Part shown: positions 15,417 to 22,883 of the stretch, piece after piece
How the letters are laid out: each line of letters begins with the position of its first letter
Numbering within the stretch: position 1 is the stretch's first letter
From: an uncultured bacterium
GTDB lineage: Bacteria; Bacillota; Clostridia; Oscillospirales; Oscillospiraceae
Reading direction: 5' to 3'
NCBI GenBank assembly: GCA_949293165.1
Contig: CASFCW010000011.1
Coordinates: forward strand, 1 to 35,154
DNA length: 35,154 bases
Program-made: the position numbers and the translations under genes
The notes under the pieces: model-generated
What the model was told of the DNA's origin: nothing
What the model saw: the letters and a program-made list of their open reading frames with translations, nothing else
Database searches by the model: none

Positions 15417-16248
15417 CGTATTTATGGGGTGCGACGCCCCCTTTGACCAGGCGGGCGTCGTCCTGTTCGGCGCCCCCTTTGATTCCACCACCTCCAACCG
15501 GCCCGGCACCCGGTTCGGCCCCTCCGCCCTCCGGCGGGAGTCCTATGGCCTGGAGCTGTACAGCCCCTACCAGGATCGGGACCTGTCCGACTGCGCCATT
15601 CTGGACAGCGGCGACCTGGAGCTGCCCATGGGCAGCAGCGCCCTGGCCCTGGAGGCCATCCAGCGGCGGGCGGCGGAAATCCTGGCGGCGGGGAAGGTAC
15701 CCTTCCTGCTGGGGGGGGAGCACCTGGTGACCCTGGGGGCCTTCCGGGCGGCGCATCAGGCCTTTCCTGACGTGAACATCATCCACTTCGACGCCCACAC
15801 CGACCTGCGCCAGGAGTACCTGGGGGTGGAGCTGTCCCACGCCTGTGTCATCCGCCGGTGCTGGGAGCTCACCGGGGACGGGCGGATTTTCCAGTTCGGT
15901 ATCCGGTCGGGGGACCGGGAGGAGTGGCGCTGGGGCCGGGACCATGTGTCCACCCACCCCTTTGATCTGGACACCCTGGAGGAGACGGTGCGGTCCCTTG
16001 CTGGCAAGCCTGTTTACTTTACAGTGGATCTGGACGTGCTGGACCCCTCGGTTTTCCCCGGGACGGGGACGCCGGAGCCCGGCGGCGTGACCTTTGAGGC
16101 CCTGCGCCAGGCGGTTACCCTGGTTTGCAGCCGGTGCAACCTGGTGGGCTGCGACGTAAATGAGCTTTCTCCCCCCTATGACCCCAGCGGCGTGTCCAAC
16201 GCGGTGGCGGCCAAGGTGGTGCGGGAAATGCTCCTTGCCATGCAATAA
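15397..16248 (+). CDS. speB: Agmatinase-type ureohydrolase
   Basis: A 283-residue enzyme of the arginase/agmatinase family, which uses two Mn2+ ions to split urea from a guanidino group. Metal-ligand motifs are complete: GGEHLVT (His), HFDAHTDLR (Asp, His, Asp) and TVDLDVLDPSVFPGTGTPEPGG, whose DLDVLDP carries two Asp. The start ATG at 15397 overlaps speE by 20 nt with GGAGGAG 10 nt upstream, so translation is probably coupled. In the operon it would turn agmatine into putrescine, or aminopropylagmatine into spermidine if SpeE acts first. Arginase activity is less likely in this context. Confidence 0.92.
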   Translation: MLKPQIDVFMGCDAPFDQAGVVLFGAPFDSTTSNRPGTRFGPSALRRESYGLELYSPYQDRDLSDCAILDSGDLELPMGSSALALEAIQRRAAEILAAGKVPFLLGGEHLVTLGAFRAAHQAFPDVNIIHFDAHTDLRQEYLGVELSHACVIRRCWELTGDGRIFQFGIRSGDREEWRWGRDHVSTHPFDLDTLEETVRSLAGKPVYFTVDLDVLDPSVFPGTGTPEPGGVTFEALRQAVTLVCSRCNLVGCDVNELSPPYDPSGVSNAVAAKVVREMLLAMQ

Positions 16249-16262
16249 CAATCAAGTAGAAT
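16235..16262 (+). promoter_or_regulatory. Possible internal promoter before the carboxyspermidine genes
   Basis: TTGCCA (16235-16240) and TAGAAT (16257-16262), each five of six to consensus, are 16 bp apart at the very end of speB. They could give separate expression of the last two operon genes from a start near 16269, beyond the leader attenuator. Confidence 0.42.
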
Positions 16263-16295
16263 TCCTTTACAGAATATATGGGAGGATGAGGAGAA

Positions 16296-17555
16296 ATGAG
16301 TAAAGTATTGATTATCGGCTGCGGCGGTGTGGCCGGCGTCGCCATCCACAAATGCTGCCAGAACAGCCAGGTTTTTGAGGAAATCTGCATTGCCAGCCGC
16401 ACCAAGTCCAAGTGCGACGCCCTGAAGGCGGAGCTGGAGGGCACCACCGCCACCAAAATCACCACCGAGCAGGTGGATGCCGACGACGTCAGCCAGGTGA
16501 TTGCCCTCATCAGGAAGCTGCAGCCCGACCTGGTGATGAATATTGCCCTGCCCTATCAGGATCTGACCATCATGGACGCCTGCCTGGCCTGCGGGGTGAA
16601 CTATCTGGACACCGCCAATTACGAGCCGGAGAATCTGGACGACCCCGCCTGGAAGGCCGCCTATGAGAAGCGGTGCCGGGAGGAGGGCTTCTCCGCCTAC
16701 TTCGATTACTCCTACCAGTGGGCGTACAAGGAGAAGTTTGAAAAGGCCGGCCTGACCGCCCTGCTGGGCACCGGCTTTGACCCCGGCGTCACCCAGGCCT
16801 ACTGCGCCTACGCCCAGAAGCACCTGTTCGACGAGATCCACACCATTGACATCCTGGACTGCAACGGCGGCGACCACGGCTATCCCTTCGCCACCAATTT
16901 CAACCCGGAGATCAACCTGCGGGAGGTGTCCGCCCCCGGCTCCTACTGGGAGAACGGCAAGTGGGTGGAGGTGCCCGCCATGTCCATCAAGCGGGAGTAC
17001 AACTTCGACCAGGTGGGCCAGAAGGATATGTACCTGCTCCACCACGAGGAGATTGAGTCCCTGGCCAAGAACATCCCCGGCGTCAAGCGCATCCGTTTCT
17101 TCATGACCTTCGGCCAGAGCTATCTCACCCATATGAAGTGTCTGGAGAATGTGGGGATGCTGTCCACCACTCCCATCCAGTTTGAGGGCCATGAGATCGT
17201 CCCCATCCAGTTTTTGAAGGCCCTGCTGCCCGATCCCGCCTCCCTGGGTCCCCGCACCGTGGGCAAGACCAACATCGGCTGTATCTTCACCGGTGTGAAG
17301 GACGGCAAGGAAAAGACCGCCTATATCTATAACGTGTGCGACCATCAGGAGTGCTACAAGGAAGTGGGCTCTCAGGCCATCAGCTACACCACCGGTGTAC
17401 CCGCCATGATCGGCGCCATGATGCTGCTCACCGGTAAGTGGAACAAGCCCGGCGTGTTCACAGTAGAGGAGTTTGATCCCGATCCCTACATGGACGCCCT
17501 GAATCAGTGGGGCCTGCCTTGGCAGATCCAGGACAACCCGGAGCTGGTGGACTGA
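16296..17555 (+). CDS. Carboxy(nor)spermidine dehydrogenase, saccharopine-dehydrogenase family
   Basis: A 419-residue NAD(P)H-dependent enzyme that condenses L-aspartate semialdehyde with putrescine (or diaminopropane) and reduces the Schiff base to carboxyspermidine (or carboxynorspermidine). Evidence is the N-terminal Rossmann motif VLIIGCGGVAGVAIHKC, the saccharopine-dehydrogenase-like stretch ACGVNYLDTANYEPEN, TGFDPGVTQAYCAYA, and above all the immediately following nspC, its known partner. The ATG at 16296 has GGAGGATGAGGAG upstream; the 47-bp gap after speB is the largest in the operon. True saccharopine dehydrogenase is disfavoured by the context. Confidence 0.9.
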   Translation: MSKVLIIGCGGVAGVAIHKCCQNSQVFEEICIASRTKSKCDALKAELEGTTATKITTEQVDADDVSQVIALIRKLQPDLVMNIALPYQDLTIMDACLACGVNYLDTANYEPENLDDPAWKAAYEKRCREEGFSAYFDYSYQWAYKEKFEKAGLTALLGTGFDPGVTQAYCAYAQKHLFDEIHTIDILDCNGGDHGYPFATNFNPEINLREVSAPGSYWENGKWVEVPAMSIKREYNFDQVGQKDMYLLHHEEIESLAKNIPGVKRIRFFMTFGQSYLTHMKCLENVGMLSTTPIQFEGHEIVPIQFLKALLPDPASLGPRTVGKTNIGCIFTGVKDGKEKTAYIYNVCDHQECYKEVGSQAISYTTGVPAMIGAMMLLTGKWNKPGVFTVEEFDPDPYMDALNQWGLPWQIQDNPELVD

Positions 17556-18679
17556 TGGCACAGTGGCTGAAAACTCCGTACTTCCTGCTGGACGAGGAGC
17601 GACTGCTCCATAATCTGGAGATTCTCCGCCATGTGCAGCAGGAGGCCGGATGCAAGATCCTTCTGGCCCAGAAAGCCTTTTCCGTCTATTACGCCTATCC
17701 GCTGATCTCCCAGTATCTGGCCGGCACCACCGCCAGCGGCCTGTACGAGGCCCGGCTGGGCCGGGAGCACTTTCCCGGAGAGGTGCATGTCTTTTCCCCC
17801 GCCTACGGGGAGGAGGAGTTTACCCAGCTGCTGAGCCTGGCCGACCACTTTGTATTCAACTCCCCCCGGCAGGTGGAGAGGTTTGCCCGCCGGGCCAGAG
17901 AGGCGGGAAAGCAGGTGGGGCTGCGGATCAACCCCCAGTGCTCCACCCAGGAGGGCCACGCGATCTACGACCCCTGCGCTCCCGGCTCCCGTCTGGGTAC
18001 CACCCTGGAAAACTTCCGCCCCCAGCAGCTGGAGCTGCTGGATGGGCTGCACTTCCATACCCTGTGCGAGCAGAATGCCGACGACCTGGAGACTACCCTC
18101 AAGGCTTTTGAGGACCAGTTCGGTCCCTACCTCAAGGGGCTGAAGTGGCTCAATCTGGGGGGCGGCCACCACATCACCCGGCCGGACTATCAGGTGGATC
18201 GCCTGATTGCCCTGGTGAAGGGGCTGCGGGAGCGGTACGGCGTGGAGGTTTATCTGGAGCCGGGGGAGGCTGTGGTGTACCACGCCGGATTCCTGGTGAC
18301 TTCTGTGCGGGAGACGCTGCACAACGGCATGGATCTGGCCATTCTGGATACCTCCGCCGCCTGCCACATGCCCGACGTGCTGGAAATGCCCTATCGCCCT
18401 CCGCTGAAAGACAGTGGGGAAGCGGGAGAGAAGGCCTATACCTACCGCCTGGGCGGGCCCACCTGCCTGTCCGGGGACATCATCGGGGACTACTCCTTCG
18501 ATAAACCCCTGGAAGAGGGGGACGAGCTGGTGTTTGAGGACATGGCCCTCTATACCATGGTCAAGACCAATACCTTCAACGGCATGCCCCTGCCCCAGAT
18601 TGTCTGGCGGGGCAGAGACGGGAAGCTGACCCTGATCCGTCAATTCGGCTACGAGGACTTTAAAAACCGTCTTTCCTGA
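17555..18679 (+). CDS. nspC: Carboxynorspermidine / carboxyspermidine decarboxylase
   Basis: A 374-residue PLP enzyme of the alanine-racemase-fold decarboxylase group that removes CO2 from carboxyspermidine to give spermidine (or the nor-form). Seen: the PLP lysine in LLAQKAFS, GLHFHTLCEQ, LNLGGGHHI, EPGEAVVYHAGFLV and the active-site DTSAACHMPDVLEMPY with Cys and Asp. The start ATG at 17555 shares one base with the stop of the preceding gene (TGATG), so the pair is translationally coupled. It ends the operon and a clear terminator follows. Diaminopimelate decarboxylase is a relative but is longer and lacks this partner. Confidence 0.93.
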   Translation: MAQWLKTPYFLLDEERLLHNLEILRHVQQEAGCKILLAQKAFSVYYAYPLISQYLAGTTASGLYEARLGREHFPGEVHVFSPAYGEEEFTQLLSLADHFVFNSPRQVERFARRAREAGKQVGLRINPQCSTQEGHAIYDPCAPGSRLGTTLENFRPQQLELLDGLHFHTLCEQNADDLETTLKAFEDQFGPYLKGLKWLNLGGGHHITRPDYQVDRLIALVKGLRERYGVEVYLEPGEAVVYHAGFLVTSVRETLHNGMDLAILDTSAACHMPDVLEMPYRPPLKDSGEAGEKAYTYRLGGPTCLSGDIIGDYSFDKPLEEGDELVFEDMALYTMVKTNTFNGMPLPQIVWRGRDGKLTLIRQFGYEDFKNRLS

Positions 18680-18722
18680 TACAGATCCCCTGCCCGGTTA
18701 AGCGGGTGCTCGTAAAACAGTT

Positions 18723-18759
18723 AATCCGACCTATGGTTACGAACATAGGTCGGATTTTT
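18723..18759 (+). terminator. Terminator of the polyamine operon
   Basis: A perfect 13-bp stem (18723-18735 with 18744-18756) with an 8-nt loop, running into a T tract. It closes the speD-nspC operon. Confidence 0.9.
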
Positions 18760-18780
18760 GTATTGTGTATCGGGTTCGGA

Positions 18781-18879
18781 AAGGCTCCCTTGTGTAAAGG
18801 GAGCTGTCAGCGAAGCTGACTGAGGGATTGACAACCCCTCCGCTCCTTCGGAGCACCTCCCCTTACACAGGGGAGGCTT
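18781..18879. repeat. Interspersed palindromic repeat (REP/MITE-like, no coding capacity)
   Basis: About 100 bp whose ends, AAGGCTCCCTTGTGTAA and TTACACAGGGGAGGCTT, are imperfect inverted repeats. Inside are two small hairpins: GTCAGC-GAA-GCTGAC and GCTCC-TTC-GGAGC. I recall very similar elements scattered through genomes of gut Clostridia, but only one copy is in this window. It lies between the polyamine terminator and the AT-rich peptidase gene. Confidence 0.7.
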
Positions 18880-18983
18880 TGTGTGGGCAGAGCCGCATAT
18901 GACGCACTACACCAAATGGTGTATAGAAGTGCGCCCTTTGCCAGTCTGATACATATGAATATGTGCCAATTATCACAATTATT
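18880..18983. other. Non-coding AT-shifting spacer downstream of the M24 peptidase gene
   Basis: No gene is seen. A hairpin built from CGCAC, TACACC-AAAT-GGTGTA and GTGCG lies near 18912-18940 and may end minus-strand transcription of the peptidase gene, although a T tract is missing. Base composition changes from GC-rich to AT-rich across this stretch. Confidence 0.4.
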
Positions 18984-19673
18984 TTACAGCTCTACCAAAG
19001 TATCATCATTGAAAGAGTAGATGTTTTCCCTTTTGAATCCGTATAAAGATCCAGGCAAGCTAATATGCGGTTCAAAAGTAAACGCTTCAACAGCGGACAG
19101 TTTTTCTGTGTTCCCTTTTTCAATGTAGATACGGTGGCTCTTGTCCTTAACTATGGAATGCCCCAAATTGCCAAGGAAATCAAGGTTAACGTATCCACGG
19201 GCTTTGATTTGATCATTTATGTAGTAGAACAGCTCCTCAAACGTTGTGTTCTCGTCCACGAAGCCAAGCATGGCTTTGTGCAGATATGCTTCCATTTTGA
19301 GGCCGTCTCGCCATTCGTCATTTTGAATTTGTTCTATGTCTTTGACGATACTGCCGTTTTCTACGATTAGCGTTCTTGCGTAGTCGCCCCAAACGCAGTT
19401 GTTTTGTGGGCTCAAATCTATTGTGATAATATCGTTCATTTCAATAATGTGATCATCTGTTTTATACTCACGACCGGATACCGATACTGCAGTCTTATCG
19501 CCAGCAAACACAAAAGAGCCCACATTCCAATACCAAAAGGAATCCGCACCGTGTGAGAGCATATATTCCTCACATAATTTACGAAGTTCAACGAGCGTCA
19601 TACCGGGCACAATAATTGTTGAGGCATATTCCATAGCAGCTCTATTCAAATTTTGCATTTCGTGAATAGTCAT
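18984..19673 (-). CDS. M24 family metallopeptidase (creatinase/aminopeptidase fold)
   Basis: A 229-residue single-domain protein with the pita-bread fold of methionine aminopeptidase and prolidase. All five metal ligands are visible: D86 (TIDLSP), D97 (WGDYAR), H172 (GNLGHSI), E201 (FTFEPHI) and E216 (FKRENIYS), so it should be an active dinuclear metal enzyme. It lacks the N-terminal creatinase domain of full-length Xaa-Pro peptidases. The ATG at 19673 has CGGAGGAAAT upstream. The gene is clearly AT-rich against GC-rich neighbours and stands alone on its strand, which suggests recent transfer. Substrate is unknown; a cytoplasmic dipeptidase or small-molecule hydrolase is possible. Confidence 0.85.
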   Translation of the reverse strand: MTIHEMQNLNRAAMEYASTIIVPGMTLVELRKLCEEYMLSHGADSFWYWNVGSFVFAGDKTAVSVSGREYKTDDHIIEMNDIITIDLSPQNNCVWGDYARTLIVENGSIVKDIEQIQNDEWRDGLKMEAYLHKAMLGFVDENTTFEELFYYINDQIKARGYVNLDFLGNLGHSIVKDKSHRIYIEKGNTEKLSAVEAFTFEPHISLPGSLYGFKRENIYSFNDDTLVEL

Positions 19674-19956
19674 TGTATTTCCTCCGGTTGTTTACACAAT
19701 TTATAGACTTTTTTATTCTATCATAATGACGCAATATATACAAGAAAAGTCCCGGCAGAAACATCTACCGGGCCTGCAACTGTTTTACGGACCCCTGCTT
19801 TTTGGGCGGGGGATTTTTCATGTCCTTAACGTTTCCGGCGGTTGTTTTTCCCATCCTTCACATTCCTTTGACCAAACCTGTGTAGATGGCGGGAGTAAAT
19901 TTGCGTACAATAGGGGCTGTCCTACGGGAGAAATGAGTAAAATGGAGGAAACAACC
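19674..19956. other. Intergenic region between the M24 peptidase and alkaline phosphatase genes
   Basis: A divergent, partly AT-rich region. On the minus strand TTGTAT and TAGAAT spaced 17 bp (about 19744-19716) could drive the peptidase gene. On the plus strand a TACAAT at 19907-19912 could be the phosphatase -10 box, without a good -35. An imperfect hairpin CCCGGCAG / CTACCGGG lies at 19751-19772. No Pho box could be recognised by eye. Confidence 0.35.
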
Positions 19957-21507
19957 ATGATCAAACGGATCCTCGTATCCACCCTGACCCTGTCGCTGAC
20001 GGCCGCCTGCCTGGCCGGCTGCACCACCGGCGCGGCTCAGACCCCCGACGGCAGTCAGCAGCCCAGTGTCAATACGGTTGCCAACGAGGGGAAGGCCCCC
20101 AAGTATGTCTTCCTGTTCATCGGCGACGGCATGAGCTATCCCCAGATCCAGTCCACCGCCGACTATCTGGGCGCGCTGAAGGATGAAGACTACTGGCAGG
20201 CGGAACCCAGTCTGGATGACAACGGCGGAGCCACTCTGGACGGCCCTTCCTACCTGAACTTTATGAACTTTGAGGCTGCCGGATCCGCGGTTACTTACGA
20301 CTCCAACAGCTTCTGCCCCGACTCCGCCTCCACCGCCACCTCGATTTCCACCGGACATAAGACCTATTCCGGAACCATCAACATGGATGAGACCGGCACC
20401 ACCGCTTATGAGACCATTTCCGAACAGGTCCATGAGCAGCTGGGAATGAGTGTGGGCGTGATTTCCTCGGTCAACCTGAACCACGCCACGCCTGCCGCCT
20501 TCTATGCCCACCAGGCCAGCCGCAACGACTACTACGAGATCGGCCTGGAGCTGGTGGAGTCCGGGTTTGAGTACTTCTCCGGCGGCGGTCTGCTGAAGCC
20601 CACCGGCGCTGAGGGTGACCAGGAGGATCTGTACGCCCTGGCGGAGAAGGCAGGCTACAAGGTGGTCAAGACCCAGGCTGAGGCGGAGACCGTCACCGGT
20701 GGGCCTGTCATCATCGTGGACGAGCATCTGGCTGACGGCGACGCCATGGCCTATGAGCTGGACCGTACCGAGGATATGTGGTCTCTGGCCGACCATGTTG
20801 CCAAGGGCATCGAGGTGCTGGAGAAGGATGAGGACGGCTTCTTCCTGATGTGCGAGGGCGGCAAAATCGACTGGGCCTGCCACGCCAATGACGCCGCTTC
20901 CTCCATCCACGATACCCAGGCTCTGGCCGATGCGGTGCAGGTGGCTGTGGACTTTGCCAAGGAGCACGCTGACGAGACCCTGATCCTGGTCACCGGCGAC
21001 CACGAGACCGGCGGTATGACCATCGGCTTTGCCGGTACCGATTACGACACCTATCTGGATCTGCTGGACAGCCAGAAGATCTCCTTCGCCAAGTTTGACA
21101 GCGACTATGTGGCCGGATACAAGGAGAACAAGACCTCCTTCGAGGATGTGATGAAGGATGTCACCCAGCTGTTCGGACTGAAGCTGGAAGGCGAGGAGGG
21201 GGACAAGCTGGTGCTCACTCCCTACGAGCAGGAGAAGCTCCGCGCTGCCTATGAGAAGACGGTCAACGGCACTGCCACCAGCCAGTATGATCAGGAGGAG
21301 ACGGTCCTTTACGGCGGCTATGAGCCCCTGTCCGTCACGCTGACCCACATTATCAACAATAAGTCCGGCGTGTCCTTTACCTCCTACAGCCACACCGGCC
21401 TGCCTGTTGCGGTGCTGGCCCAGGGTGTCAATGCCCAGGAGTTCAACGGCTACTACGATAACACTGACATCTACAACAAGCTGGCCGATATGCTGGGTAT
21501 CGCCTGA
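19957..21507 (+). CDS. Alkaline phosphatase, lipoprotein
   Basis: A 516-residue alkaline phosphatase of the PhoA superfamily, anchored outside the membrane. The signal peptide ends in the lipobox LAGC, followed by a short linker. Metal and catalytic motifs are present in order: FIGDGM (Asp), DSASTATSISTGHKTYSG with the nucleophilic Ser of the DSAST motif, NHATPAAFYAH, EGGKIDWACHAND, TGDHETGG and SYSHTGLPVAV (His). I chose the ATG at 19957, 8 nt after GGAGG; in-frame starts further upstream would add a sequence with no signal character. It should release phosphate from organic esters at the cell surface. A YibE/F gene follows after 85 bp. Confidence 0.92.
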   Translation: MIKRILVSTLTLSLTAACLAGCTTGAAQTPDGSQQPSVNTVANEGKAPKYVFLFIGDGMSYPQIQSTADYLGALKDEDYWQAEPSLDDNGGATLDGPSYLNFMNFEAAGSAVTYDSNSFCPDSASTATSISTGHKTYSGTINMDETGTTAYETISEQVHEQLGMSVGVISSVNLNHATPAAFYAHQASRNDYYEIGLELVESGFEYFSGGGLLKPTGAEGDQEDLYALAEKAGYKVVKTQAEAETVTGGPVIIVDEHLADGDAMAYELDRTEDMWSLADHVAKGIEVLEKDEDGFFLMCEGGKIDWACHANDAASSIHDTQALADAVQVAVDFAKEHADETLILVTGDHETGGMTIGFAGTDYDTYLDLLDSQKISFAKFDSDYVAGYKENKTSFEDVMKDVTQLFGLKLEGEEGDKLVLTPYEQEKLRAAYEKTVNGTATSQYDQEETVLYGGYEPLSVTLTHIINNKSGVSFTSYSHTGLPVAVLAQGVNAQEFNGYYDNTDIYNKLADMLGIA

Positions 21508-21532
21508 TCCCCCATGTACGCCGCGGCCCTGT

Positions 21533-21551
21533 CCCCGCCCTATGGGCGGGG
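21533..21551. promoter_or_regulatory. Hairpin between the phosphatase and YibE/F genes
   Basis: A perfect 8-bp stem CCCCGCCC / GGGCGGGG with TAT loop, not followed by T residues. It may stabilise the phosphatase message or weakly attenuate read-through. Confidence 0.5.
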
Positions 21552-21592
21552 CGGGGCCGGAAATGTTGATTCTGGAAGGAGTCTTTCCCGCT

Positions 21593-22765
21593 ATGCCAAA
21601 GTTCCCGTCCTCCAGCTGCCTGCGCCGCCACGCCCCTGTGCTGGTCTGCCTGCTGGCTATTGTATTTCTGATGCTCCTGCCCACCGGGTATGAGGACGCC
21701 GCCCTCTATCAGGAGGCGGAGCGGTGCTCCGCCCGGGTCCTGGCGGTGGACGATTCCGCCATCCGGGACACAGGGCTGGTCCGTTCCGGGGAGCAGCGCT
21801 GCACCCTGGAGCTGCTGGACGGGGCCTTCGCCGGGCAGACCGTCACCGGCGTCAATATGCTCAACGGCTCCCTGGAGCAGGACAAGCTCTACGAGCCGGG
21901 GGACAAGGCCCTGGTGGTGGTCAGCCACAACGGGGATACCGTCACCAACGTCACCATGTCCGACCATGACCGGCTGGGCTGGGAGGCCCTGATGGCCGCC
22001 GCCTTCGCCCTGCTGCTGATCCTGTTCGCCGGGCCGGGGGGCGTGCGGGCCGTCGCCTCCTTCGTGCTGACGGTGCTGACCCTTTGGAAGGTGCTGGTAC
22101 CCCTGTATCTGAAGGGGTGGAACCCTATCTGGGTGGGCCTGGCCATTACCCTGTTCCTCACGGTGCTGATTATCGCCCTGGTATACGGCTTTGACCGCCG
22201 GTGCCTGGCCGCCGTTTCCGGCTCCTTCCTGGGCATCCTGGTCACCTGCGTGCTGGGGGTGGTATTTACCAACCTGTTCCAGATCCATGGGGCGGTGATG
22301 GCCTATTCCGAAAGCCTGCTGTATTCCGGCTACCAGCATTTGAACCTGACCCGGATTTTCATGGCGTCTATTTTCCTGGGGGCCTCCGGGGCGGTGATGG
22401 ATTTGTCCGTGGACATTACCTCCGCCGTCCACGAGGTGGTAGAAAAACGGCCCGACCTGTCCTGGAAGGACGCGGCCCGGTCCGGGCTGAATGTGGGGCG
22501 GGCGGCCATGGGCACCATGACCACCACGCTGCTGTTCGCCTACTCCGGCGGCTATGTCGCCCTGCTGATGGTCTTTATGGCCCAGGGTACGCCGGTGGCG
22601 TTCATGCTCAACTACAAATATGTGGCCGCTGAGCTGATCCACACGGTCATCGGCTCCTTCGGCCTTGTGACGGTGGCTCCCTTTACCGCCCTGTGCGCCG
22701 GGGTGCTGCTGGCGGGGAGGAAGGCCCAGTCCCCATGTGCCGGCCCAATCCTCTCAGAACGGTAA
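21593..22765 (+). CDS. YibE/F family membrane protein
   Basis: A 390-residue YibE/F-like protein. An N-terminal membrane anchor (about residues 12-28) is followed by an extracytoplasmic beta-rich domain (about 35-125, with GQTVTGVN and LYEPGDKALVVV) and then seven or so membrane helices. The C-terminal half has family-like stretches ASIFLGASGAVMDLSVDIT and GRAAMGTMTTTLLFAYSGGY. The ATG at 21593 follows GGAAGGAG by 11 nt; an in-frame ATG at 21563 is possible. The molecular function of this family is not established. It lies downstream of alkaline phosphatase and ends in a strong terminator. Confidence 0.87.
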   Translation: MPKFPSSSCLRRHAPVLVCLLAIVFLMLLPTGYEDAALYQEAERCSARVLAVDDSAIRDTGLVRSGEQRCTLELLDGAFAGQTVTGVNMLNGSLEQDKLYEPGDKALVVVSHNGDTVTNVTMSDHDRLGWEALMAAAFALLLILFAGPGGVRAVASFVLTVLTLWKVLVPLYLKGWNPIWVGLAITLFLTVLIIALVYGFDRRCLAAVSGSFLGILVTCVLGVVFTNLFQIHGAVMAYSESLLYSGYQHLNLTRIFMASIFLGASGAVMDLSVDITSAVHEVVEKRPDLSWKDAARSGLNVGRAAMGTMTTTLLFAYSGGYVALLMVFMAQGTPVAFMLNYKYVAAELIHTVIGSFGLVTVAPFTALCAGVLLAGRKAQSPCAGPILSER

Positions 22766-22788
22766 AATACAAAATATTCCATTTCTGG

Positions 22789-22824
22789 ACAGTTTTCCAC
22801 AGGCCATGTGGAAAACTGTTTTTT
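22789..22824 (+). terminator. Terminator after the YibE/F gene
   Basis: A perfect 13-bp stem (22789-22801 with 22807-22819), 5-nt loop, then a T run. Confidence 0.92.
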
Positions 22825-22826
22825 GT

Positions 22827-22855
22827 TTGTCTTTTCGGGCCAGGTATGGTATGCT
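22827..22855 (+). promoter_or_regulatory. Weak promoter candidate for the NSS transporter gene
   Basis: TTGTCT (22827-22832) and TATGCT (22850-22855) spaced 17 bp, directly behind the preceding terminator and 28 bp before the start codon. Each box is four of six to consensus. Confidence 0.4.
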
Positions 22856-22883
22856 GTGTGGTGAAGCAGAAAGGACGTGTAAC

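Noticed and set aside
19726..19956. 77-residue N-terminal extension of alkaline phosphatase
   Set aside because: It would hide the signal peptide and lipobox; the ATG at 19957 has GGAGG at proper spacing.
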